64,000 nt of DNA, taken from NCBI GenBank assembly GCA_905250025.1, contig CAJNOJ010000352.1, positions 33,535 through 97,534 of the forward strand. The letters are read 5' to 3'. This DNA comes from Adineta ricciae (taxonomy: Eukaryota; Rotifera; Eurotatoria; Adinetida; Adinetidae). The position numbers and the translations under genes are program-made. Below, piece by piece: positions 10,941-22,577 of the stretch. The number at the start of each line of letters is the position of its first letter. The first letter of the stretch is position 1. The notes beneath the pieces are model-generated. The model was given only the letters and a program-made list of their open reading frames with translations, had not been told where the DNA came from and did no database searches.

Positions 10941-13900
10941 ATGAATATAGTCAAGTTCTGCGTGCTCTTGTTACTCTTTGTAACTAAAAGCCTCGCAGCG
11001 CCTTATAGATCTTCAAGCAGTTGTGGTTATGAAGTAACGCGGAAAGAGCATATGCCGATATGAACTTTTCTAAAGCTATACAATCGTGTATTTTAGTCGT
11101 GTAATTTGGGCAAGCCGGATAAACTCAACGTCCACATTGTCGTTCACACGCACGATGATGTTGGCTGGTTGAAAACAGTCGATCAGTACTACTATGGATG
11201 TAAGTCACATGTATTTATGATTGTATTGCTCTTTGTCTGTTGTATAGCACATAAAGAAATTCAGAAACGAGGTGTTCAATACATTCTCGACTCAGTTATG
11301 GAAGCATTGGTGGATAATCCTGACCGTCGATTCATTTACGTTGAAATGGCTTTCTTTTGGCGCTGGTGGAACCAACAATCAAACGATACACGTGACATCG
11401 TAAAGCAATTGGTAAACGAAGGTGTGTATTAGTTGAACTGATGAGATTTAATCCGGACGTGTGTGCGCTAGGTCGCTTGGAATTTATATCGGGTGGCTGG
11501 TCAATGGTTGATGAAGCAACAACACATTACAATTCAATCATTGACCAACATGCGTTGGGTGCCGAATTTTTGTATGAGACATTTGGTGACTGTGCACGAC
11601 CGAAAATTGGCTGGCAGATCGATCCATTTGGTCATTCTCGAGAAGTTGCTTCGCTCTTCATTCAGATGGGGTTTGATGGTCTGTTTTTCGGACGTGCAGA
11701 TTATCATGATCTCATCGATCGTTCGACGAAGCGAACGAGAGAAATGATCTGGCAAACAACTTCTAATTTAGGTGAGTACTTACCTTCTGTAAATTCATAG
11801 TTCAAAGACCTCCTTAGATCCTCAAAATTGGCTTTTCACGGGTATCTTACCACTTTATTATTTTGGTCCACCGTCATTCTGCTTTGATATCACTTGTCGT
11901 GATCAGCCGATTATGGTATGTGTATCGTATCCTATCATCGCCGTGATACAGTTAAATAGTTTTAGGATGATCCAAGTTTACACGATTATAATGTGCCTGA
12001 ACGCGTCGAAACATTCATTGGTGAAGCATTAGCGCAAGTTTGTTCATAACAAAGTCGTAGTTTCTCTCGTATTCTTCTCTTGTTCGAGTAGGCTGAAATC
12101 TATACAACTAATCATATCATTATGACAATGGGCGGTGATTTTTTCGCCGAAAATGCACATCGTAACTTCAAAAACTTGGATAAGTTGATCCATTATGTTA
12201 ATCTACAAGTAGATGCCCTGTCGTGGATTCCTTCAATTATTTCCAAGATTTTCGTTTTAGCAAGAGAATGGTAGTGATGTGAATGTCTTTTATTCAACGC
12301 CCTCCTGTTATCTGTATGCGTTGAATAAAGCCGGAAAGAAGTGGTCAACAAAAACTGATGATTTCTTTCCGTATGCCAGTACACCCTTCGTATATTGGAC
12401 AGGTTACTTCACTTCCAGACCAGCGTTGAAACGTTACGAACGTTATGCTAATAATATTCTTCAAGCGACCCGTCAGCTAAATGGTTTTTCGCAGATAAAT
12501 CGACGAAACGTTATTTTTTCTTTCAGTAAGAGAATAGAATACGTACAGATGTTGAATTTAACAAATATTCATCTCTTGAAAAAGGCGAAGCGATGGGTCT
12601 AGCTCAGCATCATGATGCAGTTAGTGGAACGTCGAAGCAACATGTTGCCGATGATTATACTCAACGACTCTCCGACGGTATTGACCGAGCGACAGTACGT
12701 TTTGATGTGATGGATACACTTGCAGCATGAAGAATCCTTGTAGGAAGTGATCAATAGTGCCTATGCAAAATTATTACCGAAAGAAGGTCAAACAGCATCG
12801 GTTCCTAATCAATTTCTTTGTCAATATTCGAATATCAGCGAATGTCTTCCAATTGAAGGACAAGAACAGGTTCGTACATATTTCTTGGTGGAAAATGAGT
12901 CTCAGAACTTGTCGTCTATTCATAGTTCACAGTGACACTTTGGAATCCAACTATTCATCCGGTGACAGTCTACCATCGAGTGCCTGTCACAAAACAGTAT
13001 TTAATTTACGATCCAATAGGAAATCTTGTTTCAGCTGAAGTACAGAATCAACAATTTACGTATAACATGAAGAAGTGTTATTCTTTTTGTATAACTTTAG
13101 TATCTTCCAATTCCAAATACAACCAAAAATATTCCTGGACGAATGAGCTCTGCTCAAAATCAATATCTTTTTGAAGTAACATTGCCGGCACTTGGTTATA
13201 ATACTTATTACTTTCAAGCGAAAGGGCAACAAGGACCAGATGACAAGAAGAATGTAATAACAACAGAAAACCAAGCATGTATTCTACAAAATGAAGTAAA
13301 ATATCATTCCTTAATGCTCTTGTCAGCAACTTTCGTGTTGTTTCTCACTAGTATTTGCGTGTGGAATTCGATGATCTCGGTAATTTGAAACGCATTGTCA
13401 ATTTGGCAAAGAATTTGACCGTTTCATTTATCGAGCAAGGTTTATATTGGTACACTGGTAAGTGACATCATTCAAAATACGGAAATAAATTTATTTCTAA
13501 GGTATATTCAAGGTTATGCTCATGTCAACAGTAGCGCAGTGTCACCCTCGTCAGGTGCTTACATATTCCGACCATTGTTTCCACAAGCGCAACCTGTCAG
13601 TATATTACGTCGCATGTAGGTCATTGTTTTGACTTGATTATATTTATTTTATGAAAACTACAATAGAAATTGTACTTACACTGATACGATGCAAAAAGCA
13701 TCGATTGTTTTCAATGAATGGGCCAGTTATGAGTTTAATCTGTATCGCAATTCGTCAGTAGTTGAAGTCGAATGGATAATGGGACCAATTCCAGTCGATG
13801 ACAATACTGGTAAAGAAATTGTTATCCGTTTTAATACGAATATCAATAATGCGAAGAAATACTATACGGACGCTAACGGACGACAAGTTCTTGAACGCAT

Positions 13901-14764
13901 TCGTGATTATCGACCAACATGGCATCATGTACCTGACGATCCAATTAGTAGTAACTATTATCCAATTAATAGCCGTATTTGGATTCAAGACGAAAGCCGA
14001 CAATTTACCATTCTTACCGGTAATTCATAGTTATTCGTGACTATGAAAACTTGCCTTATTCTTCGTTTACTTTAGATCGATCGCAAGGTGGTGGAAGTAT
14101 GTACGATGGATCAATTGAAATTATGATCCATCGTCGATTATTACGAGACGATTCGATGGGTGTCCGCGAAGCTCTAAATGAAACAGCCTACGGTCAAGGT
14201 CTAGTTATTTCCGGCAAACATATTCTCGTTCTCGATCGACCATCAGATAGCGCCCGGTTGCATCGTACGACAGCTCAGCAGTTATTTATGCATCCACTAG
14301 CAACTTATTCCTTGCCAAATACATCGCTTTCGAATTACTCAACTAAGTTTCGTCAAACCTGGTCAGCTCTATTGGACACGATGCCATTGAACGTACATTT
14401 GTTAACATTCGACCAATTGTCACCTAAGCAATATCTTATACGTGTCGAACACTATTTTGAAGCGAACGAAGATGCTTTCTACTCGAAACCAACTGCCATC
14501 GATCTTCAAACAATGTTCAAAAGTATAGGTAACATAAAAGATGTGATGGAATTGATATTAACTGCTAATTTGCCATTGACTGATCTACATCGACTTGACT
14601 GGACAGCAAAAGACCAGCAACCATCACACATAAATACACTTCGTAAGTCATACTCTCACTCGTAGACATTTATTTATTTTTTTTCAGGACAATCTTCGTT
14701 AAATGCGACAACAATAACTCTCAATCCAATGCAAATTCGAACATTTCAAATCGACATCGTCTAA
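10941..14764 (+). CDS. MAN2B1-like: Lysosomal-type alpha-mannosidase, GH38 (copy A, 17 exons)
   Basis: Exons start at 10941, 11097, 11248, 11472, 11818, 11966, 12092, 12261, 12549, 12744, 12933, 13101, 13352, 13513, 13667, 14076 and 14688; the stop is at 14762-14764. Introns are 45-65 bp and phases close throughout, giving about 987 aa, near the usual size of the lysosomal enzyme. Residues 1-19 are a signal peptide. HTHDDVGW (about 48-55) carries zinc ligands; QIDPFGHS holds the expected nucleophile Asp (about 174); QHHDAVSGT carries a further zinc-binding His. The family removes alpha-mannose residues from N-glycans in the lysosome. Intron 8 is ambiguous: 12484-12548 (GT donor), 12472-12548, or a 23-nt intron at 12526-12548 all keep the frame. 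The exon 10/11 joint (12873/12933) is also my best choice and not certain. Confidence 0.93.
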
Positions 14765-15858
14765 ATATCTTCTGTTTTCAGAGTTTACTGTTTTTATCGT
14801 AGGCGTTATAAAAATCAATCGCATTACTGTGAAAACTAACAACTGTTGCTCACATAGTACTGATTCTTTCCGTTCCATTTTTCGTATTCAGTGTCACATC
14901 TCTGATAAAGAAGCAAAAACACTTGTCATATTCGAATAAATTTGAGAAGGCCATGTATGGTTGATTTTCATGCATTCTCGTACAATCAGTGCGAAAGATT
15001 CTCGAAGATTCACATGCAGTCTCTTTGTGCGATGCGTAGAAATCAAAAGGCTAAGTGGTAACATAATGAAAGTTTTATGAGTAAGAACAGCCTTGAAACA
15101 CTCAATAGTCCTAAAACGGGAATTTTTTGATGATATCCACGAAATTTCGTAACGAAGCATTTTTTAACAAATTACATGACAATATATAGTTGATATTGAA
15201 GGCAACAGCTATCTCACTGTGAAATTTTTATAATATTGATATTCAATACGAGCAAACAGGACAGATTATAAGCTGTTTTCGTTACGGAATTTCTTGAAAA
15301 CTCAAAATAGTTTTTCAATCGATGCACGAGCTATCTGATAATTAGAACTTTCTGTTAAGTTCGCGTCCTTATATAAAAAACAAGTCAAACTGCATATATT
15401 AGTATCAAATTTGAATCAATGAAATCTACTTATCGGTACCTACTAACATGTCGTTGAAGAAGAAAAGGACTTCAGTCCTCTTTCACAAACAAACATTCAA
15501 CTTGTAATGACATATGTTTTCTACACTATGAACAATGCCCTTTCGATCAACAGATCAAACTCCCTTCACTTTTGACATGAAACCTTTCTCATAGATGGGT
15601 GACCGGTGGTTGATTTTGCCTAGTGGACGATGCACTTCTGATGTTCATCAGTATTTTCACTGGATTCTTTCAACTTTAGTCGAAAGTGAAAACGGCACAA
15701 ATGCCGGATCGACATTTTTACTTTCGACCACAGCCGGAATTACCTTCCAACTGTGTAATATTGCACAACAATTCAGTAATAACATCTTATTTGATATAAA
15801 AAGCTTTGTCATAAAATGCCTTCATATTATACACTACCAAACACAGAACTCGGAAAAC
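14765..15858. other. Intergenic, mannosidase 3' flank to zinc-ribbon gene
   Basis: Conserved in block B. An open frame begins upstream of the zinc-ribbon Met at 15595, but its counterpart in B is broken by stop codons, so I treat 15595-15858 as non-coding. No RNA gene or repeat recognised. Confidence 0.5.
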
Positions 15859-16107
15859 ATGGTTAAACGTTGTCCAAATTGCAATGCTATTGATTCATTA
15901 GCAACAATTGTTAGCAAAGCATGTGATGGAAATTTTTTTACTTATGCCAACGGTGAAGAATCTAGTGGTTATCTTCCAAGTGTTTCCGGTCTTTGTGACT
16001 CAGATGGTCTCAGCATTGAAATATGCATCGCATGTGGTCAACTCAAAGGACTTGATCTAGTTGCTTTAAAAAAATTTTTTAGTAATAATCGTGACGACGA
16101 CGAATAA
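15859..16107 (+). CDS. 82-residue zinc-ribbon-like protein (copy A)
   Basis: The frame starts at the Met of MVKRCPNC and ends at an acidic RDDDE tail. It has a CPNC pair near the N-terminus and a CIACG pair near residue 55, spaced as in a zinc ribbon, with further Cys between. Block B encodes the same 82 residues with a handful of changes (MAKRCPNC start). The nucleotide similarity upstream of this Met is not protein-preserving, which supports this start. No enzyme motif, signal peptide or membrane segment is seen. It may be a small nucleic-acid- or protein-binding zinc protein; the role is unknown. Confidence 0.6.
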   Translation: MVKRCPNCNAIDSLATIVSKACDGNFFTYANGEESSGYLPSVSGLCDSDGLSIEICIACGQLKGLDLVALKKFFSNNRDDDE

Positions 16108-16738
16108 AATGACATCACATATTGATGAGTCATAATCGTTTCGTTTTTATAGAAGCGACGTTAGCGTCACAGTTTTGTAACCAATAAATAGGAATTCTAC
16201 ATGACGACAGTCGAATATACTTATATTCTGTTTTGTAATTATCCAATCAAGACTTATTCCCTCAACTGTAGGGAGGGCAAGGAGGTAAAAGCAGACTTCT
16301 GTATACTTCTTGATGTGTGGCACCCATTTTTAATATTTAAAACGAGAAGGCATTTCGAAAAAACAAATAAAGCAATTAGAACAATAGGCAAACGAATAAA
16401 GAAGATTAAAAATCTGTAGAAATGAATTGGTTACACTTGCTTTGAGAGCCAACATCAGCGTTCTTCGTACTTGGAATATAGCTATGTAAAACGTATATAA
16501 TAGAATAATTAGATATAAAATGAAGAACGATATACTATGAAAACCGAAAGCAAAGGCAAGCGTGTGTTTCAGGCAAAATCTTGTACGACAGATATGGAAT
16601 ACAACAGAAAAAGATGCTGATTCAAAAACAAATGTTGAATAATTCAACCACGATGTCCTTTCGCCGTTTGAGATAGTGATTGAGATGGTGGCTGATTGCG
16701 TTTACAAATACTTATTTGAGGCATTGTCGATTGAGTAT
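16108..16738. other. Block-A-specific stretch, no clear gene
   Basis: From about 16225 this sequence has no counterpart in block B, where about 0.9 kb is missing. A hydrophobic minus-strand frame (16330-16647) is Phe/Leu/Ile-rich, as expected from AT-rich DNA, and is not called as a gene. Confidence 0.4.
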
Positions 16739-17095
16739 CTAAAGTAATTGAATCCCAAGGCGACAACAAACTGTTAAAAAATCAGTAGATACTTGTAGTA
16801 CATCCTTCTGTTGTTGCGATGCTATCGCTAAAGCTGGTACCACCGAGTTTAACGACGTTAAACCATATACTGCTTGTTGAAGTTTCAATTTCTTTCCTTC
16901 TCCATATTTTTTCTTTAATAAATTCATAAAAGTACAACCTTTCGTACAAAGATGTTTTCGATAATTGGACAATGGAAAATTTTCATCTTTCATCGTGAAA
17001 ATAATCAGTCGACCACAGTTACATTTTATACTAGCTCCGACAACGTCATTTGCACCATATTTCACATACAGCATAAAGTCTTTGCCATCATTCAA
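16739..17095 (-). pseudogene. 3' exon of a zinc-finger gene, 5' part missing (block A)
   Basis: This 118-residue minus-strand frame contains a CNCGRLIIF motif and a SNYRKHLCTKGC motif about 20 residues later. Together they resemble the C2HC-type finger module that I recall in bdelloid proteins of unknown role. The frame probably continues a few codons upstream to an AG acceptor near 17128. The expected upstream exon is absent here: A lacks about 300 bp that are present in B (44967-45265), which carry a minus-strand frame starting with Met (45193-44948). Conversely, B lacks this exon. Neither block therefore holds a complete gene. That the two halves belong to one gene is inferred from order, strand and the shared 40-bp flank. 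Confidence 0.5.
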
Positions 17096-17862
17096 ATCGA
17101 CTCTTTCAAGATTAAATTCTTTTTTTTATTTGAACATCACCGTTTCAATAAATTTAATAAATACTTCCAGCGTTCAGAAGTTGATAAGTAATGCTTGATG
17201 AACACCTAAACGTTGCTCAACGAAACGATAAAAGTCGTCCCCAGGTCGATCAATCCCGTAGTCGGATTTCAATGCAATTCCATTTCCAGGAGTCCGATCG
17301 GATTTGTTGACCTGGGTGGCTATCAATCGCTTCACCTCGATGATACATCTATTTTTGCAAGCAGTGTTCTATTAATAGCTTCAGCAACAGTTCATTTCGA
17401 GTTCTCTGAGTAGGAATTTACTCAGTATCACAGTTCTTTTAAACTTGAACTGTCATAGGTCTAGTTGGGCGAAAGACAGTCAATGTCGAGCACGCCGCAA
17501 AAATACTCATCCATTATGCGGATGCGGTAATCATTGTGTTAATGCTACTTTTACAACCGATTAACTGACAGATAATGTCTGGCTTTTATCTAATTTATAA
17601 AAGATGCTAATAAGTATGGACTATAAAATTACACTGAAGATGATTTACGTTGATTACATGTACATCGATTGGCGGATCGATTATTATACTGCTTGACGCA
17701 GGTTCGTATGCCTAAGATAGTGATTGTTTTCTTTTGTTCGGTGCATAATAGAAAAGGGCTACCGAGGATATGTATACTCATTACACGAACGCACGTGGAT
17801 GATCGTAACGAACCTCTTTTTCACATAAAACTACTTTTATTTCGAACACTGTTGATTCACGA
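17096..17862. other. Intergenic, PhoD 5' flank
   Basis: From about 17470 this matches block B (from about 47408). The part at about 17310-17470 is replaced in B by about 2 kb of other sequence. No gene recognised. Confidence 0.45.
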
Positions 17863-19908
17863 ATGGCGTATGACAAATCGAAGAGTGCTGAAAATGAAAT
17901 AGTAGATAAACATGGCGATTTGGAAGTTAATGCACCGAATCCAATCAATGTCGATCCCCAATTTATGGGTGATTATCCGTTACCCAAAGCAACCACTTCA
18001 AAAGTTCCTCAGATGGCTCCACCGACTAAAGCAACAACTGATTCAGCTACCGTCAATCGTCCACCGAAATCTCCCGGCCCTGCATTAGGTCCGTATTTTC
18101 ATTTTCTTACAACAGACTTAACTAAGATGTTATGGATGGGCAGTGCATTGATTTTCCATCATATTTCATATCCTCGGCCGAAAATGGAATTTACTTCAGA
18201 TGTAAAAGTTGATTACAATTGGGAAATCTTATATGAAAATATATTCGACTTTATTGCCTATCGTATCAATATTTCCATTGAATTACGCCCAGGAGAGGGT
18301 GACGACAAGGTCACTTGGGAAGTCGACTGGGGTGAACGAACGACGAATGGTTCGTTTCTTATTGCACGTTGTGATCAAAACTGGCGTGGAGGTTTTTTCT
18401 CATGTAATGGCTTCGACTCGTCTGTTCCCGAACGGGTTGCATCCGATTTGACTTATTCCAACGTTTGGAATCATCTTCTTTCTGTTCACGAAGAAACTCC
18501 ATTGCATTTGTTAATATGGGGTGGCGATCAGAATTATATTGACTTTATTTTCGAAGATATTCCCTTTCTTCGTGCTTGGGTCAACATGGATTGGAATGAA
18601 AAGTGGATAACTGATTTTCGAGATGACCTTCGAGAACAAGTCGAGCAGTACCATTTCTATACTTACGCAGAAAATTGGGAACGTCGGCAAGAAGTGAAAC
18701 GAGCGCTTTCATCGATTCCCAGCGTGATGATGTGGGATGATCATGATATTTTTGATGGTGCGGGATCTTATCCTCCTCTACTGCACGATAGTCCTATGAT
18801 GATGGGACTGTTTTTAGCTGCGCAGAAAATGCGACTCTTATTTCAACATCATACGACATTTGACAGAGCACGTGATCATCAGCTATTCGGGTATCAAGGA
18901 TATAATTTCTTTGCTCGTTGCGGCCGACATATAGCCATTCTCGGCGCTGATGGTCGGACCGAACGTGATGTCAAAACAGTTCATCATCCGAAAACGTGGG
19001 ATATGATCTTTGATAGGCTCGAAAATGACTTGGATGGTGTTGAACACTTAGTAGTAGTGTTTCCTGTTCCATTTTCGTTCATTCGTTTTCATGTCGCTGA
19101 ATCAGTTACTGAACGCGTAAAAAATTTTCCTAACAAATGGCGCAATGCTCGACTGATCAAAAAGAGTAATTCAATTTTTAATCTTCCAGAATTTTATGAT
19201 GATCTTCTCGATGAATGGATTCACCATGAACATATTGAAGAGCGAAATCAAGTGCTCACTCGTTTCCAACAATTAGCCGAAAAGAAAAAAGTTCGAATTA
19301 CTTATCTCAGTGGTGACGTTCATTGCTGTGGTGTCGGACGTTTCCAATCGACGGAACCCGATCGACCAGCACCTGTGAATGACGCCAAACTGATGTATCA
19401 AATTATCTCTTCCGCAATTGTCAATATGCCTCCATCTCGGATGGCTATTCGTGCCTATCATTTGTTCAATACTTATTGGAATCCGGTCGATCGTACGGAG
19501 GAGGAAATAATCAACTTTTTCGAAAGGAGACCGGAAAATGCCAGAAAAGTAATTCACAGAAAACTCCGTCCAAATCGAAATTGGTGTTATTTCGAACGAA
19601 TCTCCAATCTCAATTCATCAGCTGTCACCGTTGTTCGAAAACACGGTCTTCATATCCATTCATTTAGAAAGCACCATGTTCTGCCAATTAACTTAGGTGC
19701 TACTTCGAATAAAGAAGGTGAAGGTAGCCAAAAGCCTCCCATTCATGATCATTCTCATCGTGGACGATGTCATGAACGAATTAACGAAGATGAACAGCAA
19801 ATTGGAGGCGATGTTTTACATTTTCAATTATGGCTAGAAAGCGCTCGAAAACGTCGACAAGGCAGACGATTCAATAGTTACAATTTACTTATTCCGAATC
19901 TCAAGTAA
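17863..19908 (+). CDS. PhoD-like metallophosphatase (copy A, 681 aa)
   Basis: An uninterrupted frame. The family's metal-site motifs appear in order: GGDQNYID (Asp about 222), WDDHDIFDG (292-295) and SGDVHCCG (Asp 485, His 487). These define alkaline phosphatase D/PhoD-type enzymes, calcium- or iron-dependent phosphomono/diesterases. There is no N-terminal signal peptide; residues 1-75 are Pro/Lys-rich, and a weak hydrophobic stretch follows. The C-terminal 70 residues are basic and His-rich and less conserved between the two copies. Unlike its neighbours with many introns, the gene has none; the family is commonest in bacteria and fungi, so lateral acquisition is possible but not shown. Substrate unknown. 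Copy B differs at about 23 residues. Confidence 0.88.
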   Translation: MAYDKSKSAENEIVDKHGDLEVNAPNPINVDPQFMGDYPLPKATTSKVPQMAPPTKATTDSATVNRPPKSPGPALGPYFHFLTTDLTKMLWMGSALIFHHISYPRPKMEFTSDVKVDYNWEILYENIFDFIAYRINISIELRPGEGDDKVTWEVDWGERTTNGSFLIARCDQNWRGGFFSCNGFDSSVPERVASDLTYSNVWNHLLSVHEETPLHLLIWGGDQNYIDFIFEDIPFLRAWVNMDWNEKWITDFRDDLREQVEQYHFYTYAENWERRQEVKRALSSIPSVMMWDDHDIFDGAGSYPPLLHDSPMMMGLFLAAQKMRLLFQHHTTFDRARDHQLFGYQGYNFFARCGRHIAILGADGRTERDVKTVHHPKTWDMIFDRLENDLDGVEHLVVVFPVPFSFIRFHVAESVTERVKNFPNKWRNARLIKKSNSIFNLPEFYDDLLDEWIHHEHIEERNQVLTRFQQLAEKKKVRITYLSGDVHCCGVGRFQSTEPDRPAPVNDAKLMYQIISSAIVNMPPSRMAIRAYHLFNTYWNPVDRTEEEIINFFERRPENARKVIHRKLRPNRNWCYFERISNLNSSAVTVVRKHGLHIHSFRKHHVLPINLGATSNKEGEGSQKPPIHDHSHRGRCHERINEDEQQIGGDVLHFQLWLESARKRRQGRRFNSYNLLIPNLK

Positions 19909-20324
19909 ACTTCGATTGTTGTAAAATTTTTCACTTTATAATGTAATCCAGTATATCTATAATGACAGTAACTCACTTATCGATGCCGAAAAGTTCACGG
20001 AATAAGTATAGATTACTAACATTCGCATCGTGGCTAGATGTCACTAAACTTCAACGATCTAAAACACCTTCGACGACTGTCTTGTTGAGTTTACTGACGT
20101 CAACGTTGCGTTGCTTATTTCAGTGTTAGAGAACAAACTTAATACTTGCAAATTCATCCGATTCAGGTACTTTATTTGTGGTACTTGACTCAATAATTCT
20201 GAATTTCAATTATTCGGACTCTCAGATTAATTCTTTAGATCAATGGGGGCTCAATATTGAGAATTTTTTTATTAGTGTACGGAACGAGCATGAGGACTTC
20301 CAAAATACTCAAAAATATGTAAAA
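19909..20324. other. Intergenic between PhoD and defensin-like gene
   Basis: PhoD 3' flank, conserved in B except for about 150 bp of extra sequence there. Nothing else recognised. Confidence 0.45.
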
Positions 20325-20624
20325 CTAATGATTCGTACAGCAGCATTCCAAAAAGGCACATGAACCGCGTCTGTAGCGTCTGTCTTTGCATCCGCTATCG
20401 CATGGTCCTCCGCCAAATGGACAGCCAAAACCGATGAAACAAGCCCCACGACGTACTCGAAGTGCTCGACTTTCACCTTCAGCTAATACCGTATTGGCTG
20501 CTAAAACAATACGTGCATATTGTAACATAGAATCAGCTTATAATAATTCACACATGTACTTACAAACTGAGAAGCTCAGTGCTATGAGAAACACAGCAAG
20601 GAACAGTAGTGGAACTGATCGCAT
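20325..20624 (-). CDS. Secreted CS-alpha-beta defensin-like peptide (copy A, 78 aa)
   Basis: Two exons: 20624-20564 (signal peptide, Met to about residue 20) and 20500-20325. The 63-bp intron (gtaagt..ttttag, phase 1) joins them in frame. Residues 1-21 are a typical signal peptide, 22-38 a short propeptide ending in RVRR, a furin-type site, and 39-78 a mature basic peptide with 8 Cys (41, 47, 54, 58, 68, 73, 74, 75). GFGC, the CxxxC pair (54/58) and the terminal CxC fit the cysteine-stabilised alpha-beta defensin fold, with two extra Cys. Such peptides are usually antimicrobial; that function is inferred here. A TATA-like element lies about 90 bp upstream. Block B carries an intact second copy. 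Confidence 0.78.
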
Positions 20625-20712
20625 TTGATCACTTCGACAAGGTAATATCGTTGAGAGCTGCTCGGTAGTTGATTTAAGAGTGCGAATATATCGGTGTGCA
20701 CTTTTTGCTTCT

Positions 20713-20722
20713 CTTATATACA
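20713..20722 (-). promoter_or_regulatory. TATA-like element of defensin-like gene A
   Basis: On the minus strand the word gtatataag lies about 90 bp before the start codon. It is unchanged in block B at about 50823-50832. The role is inferred from sequence and position. Confidence 0.5.
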
Positions 20723-21568
20723 CGTCGCTTGAGAGGTGATGTATGAAAAATTATTTAAATCCTTCTGTCAATACTGGTTGGAGAATAGTTATTTGTCTAT
20801 AGAACAATATTGTTAACTTTCGCAAAACTCTTTTCAAAGACGATGGAAATACGTAGTATACACTTTAATTTCTTCTAGTAATCAAGTCTCTGTACAACAT
20901 GGGACTATATAGATAAACAGATCCATATCATATGCGTAGATCATCTCAAAGCTTATGATTCATATGATTTCAATACACTCGTGCGATTTAGCTCATTTAC
21001 ATTTTCCGGAAGAAAGCATTTGGTGAATGAAACTTGAATACAACCATTGAATTTCATTAATAAATATTGGTATGTACTCACAAAGAAAGATCGTCAGACC
21101 TATCACTCAATTTCGAATCGAGTATACACATGCTAACGCTCGTCGTACGTTTCATGTTTTGCGGAACCATACCAGAAAATCATCAAGTTCGAAAACCTGC
21201 TGCAGCAATTTGATTCTTTTATTTTCAAGTAGAAGATCCATAGCTATATGTGTTTGTATTATTTTTCATACTTAAGTGTTGTCTATGTACAATCTTGAAA
21301 GTGCATCTGCTTTCATTATTTTCAGCTAATCAAGTGCTATATGGTAATTAAAATGTCAACACAATCGTTGCCTACATGTCTGTTCATATGTTTTTTCCAG
21401 TTGAACGAAATTGTCGCTTTGTTTCTGAACATTCCGAAACCGATCGAATTTACTGTCATGACTAAACGGCATTCTCACGATGAAGAACATTTTAGTTAAC
21501 GCTCATTCTGTTTGTTCAAGTCTGTACAACATTAAACAGATGAATATTTCAGAGATAGAAGAAGGATC
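20723..21568. other. Intergenic between two minus-strand genes
   Basis: Conserved between blocks over its whole length but without a frame conserved in both. Nothing recognised. Confidence 0.45.
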
Positions 21569-22577
21569 TCATTGATGGATTGATTTTATACAGCCTCCAT
21601 TTACATATTTGTGTTCTGAATTGACCTGATTGTGTTTCCGCCAGAATCGTAACTGATTTTTAGCTTCTTGGCGAAACCGGCTGGATGACAGTAAAAACAT
21701 GTAACAACTTCCCTAGAACGAATCAAATATTTATCTACACCACTATAAAACTAAACATACTTACCGAAAAGTACAAATAATATATCAAACTAGACATGGT
21801 GGAAACGAATGCTTCAATATCCAAACGATTTGGTGATTTGATCACATTCGATGTCATCAGCATATACGCGCCATAAACTCCATACTGAATGTAGCTAATC
21901 ATGATCAATAGTGTTTCGATCAGAATCATTCGAACTAGCTGTCGATCGGCTTGTTGTTCAGCAAGTATGCGTGTCGAATGAATATTTCGGTACGCCAGAT
22001 ATCCAAAGATAACCATTATTAACACTGGAATAGTACAATTCAGAGTAATAAAGTATACCGATGGATAGTAAACAGCAAAGGAGAGATTAGTACTCGCACA
22101 GGTGTTAGTAGTTGATGAGATGTTGTAGAATACTAGAAATGGAATTCCGTGACAAAGCCACACAATGATCATCACGACGAGAATTCGATGTGCCAGTTTG
22201 ATGTTACTCAAACGACGAAGAGAAACATTTTGAGATGTGGCAAAGTACTGATCGATTGTTGCCAAACATGAACAAGTTAAACTCAACAAACTGAGAGTAG
22301 CGACGCAGAAGTATCTGATTTTACACCAGCTAACAGATGTACGAGTGAGATCAATTCCATCACCCGACATAACAATACGTGAGATCAGATTGACCATGAT
22401 ATACAAAATGTTGAAAAGAGAACCGACGAAAAAATAAAAGATGCAAGAGCTCGTGCGATAAGATCGACCGTTGGAGAATACTAAGATATTGATTGTATTG
22501 CCGATGATTCCAACGATAACAAGAAAAGAGCCGAGAAAGAGCGTGAGTTGCTTACCAATATCCAATAAGGAGACCAT
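21569..22577 (-). CDS. Rhodopsin-like 7TM receptor (copy A, 318 aa)
   Basis: Exon 1 is 22577-21765 (271 codons), the intron is 21764-21713 (52 bp), and exon 2 is 21712-21569 (47 residues plus stop). Seven hydrophobic segments are visible. TM1 has GNTINILVF, TM3 starts with a Cys (85) that should pair with one in the second extracellular loop, and TM3 ends in DQY (109-111) instead of the usual DRY. TM7 runs across the splice joint and is followed by SSRFRQEAKNQL, a typical start of the cytoplasmic tail. The layout resembles the FMRFamide/peptide-type orphan receptors expanded in bdelloids. The ligand is unknown. The Met at 22577 is used; an in-frame extension in B and C has no ATG. Confidence 0.82.

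Noticed and set aside
15595..15858. Upstream extension of the zinc-ribbon frame
   Set aside because: The matching stretch in block B has several stop codons, while similarity as protein begins at the internal Met.
16330..16647. Hydrophobic minus-strand frame of 105 residues
   Set aside because: Phe/Leu/Ile-rich as expected from random AT-rich DNA; no second copy and no motif to support it.
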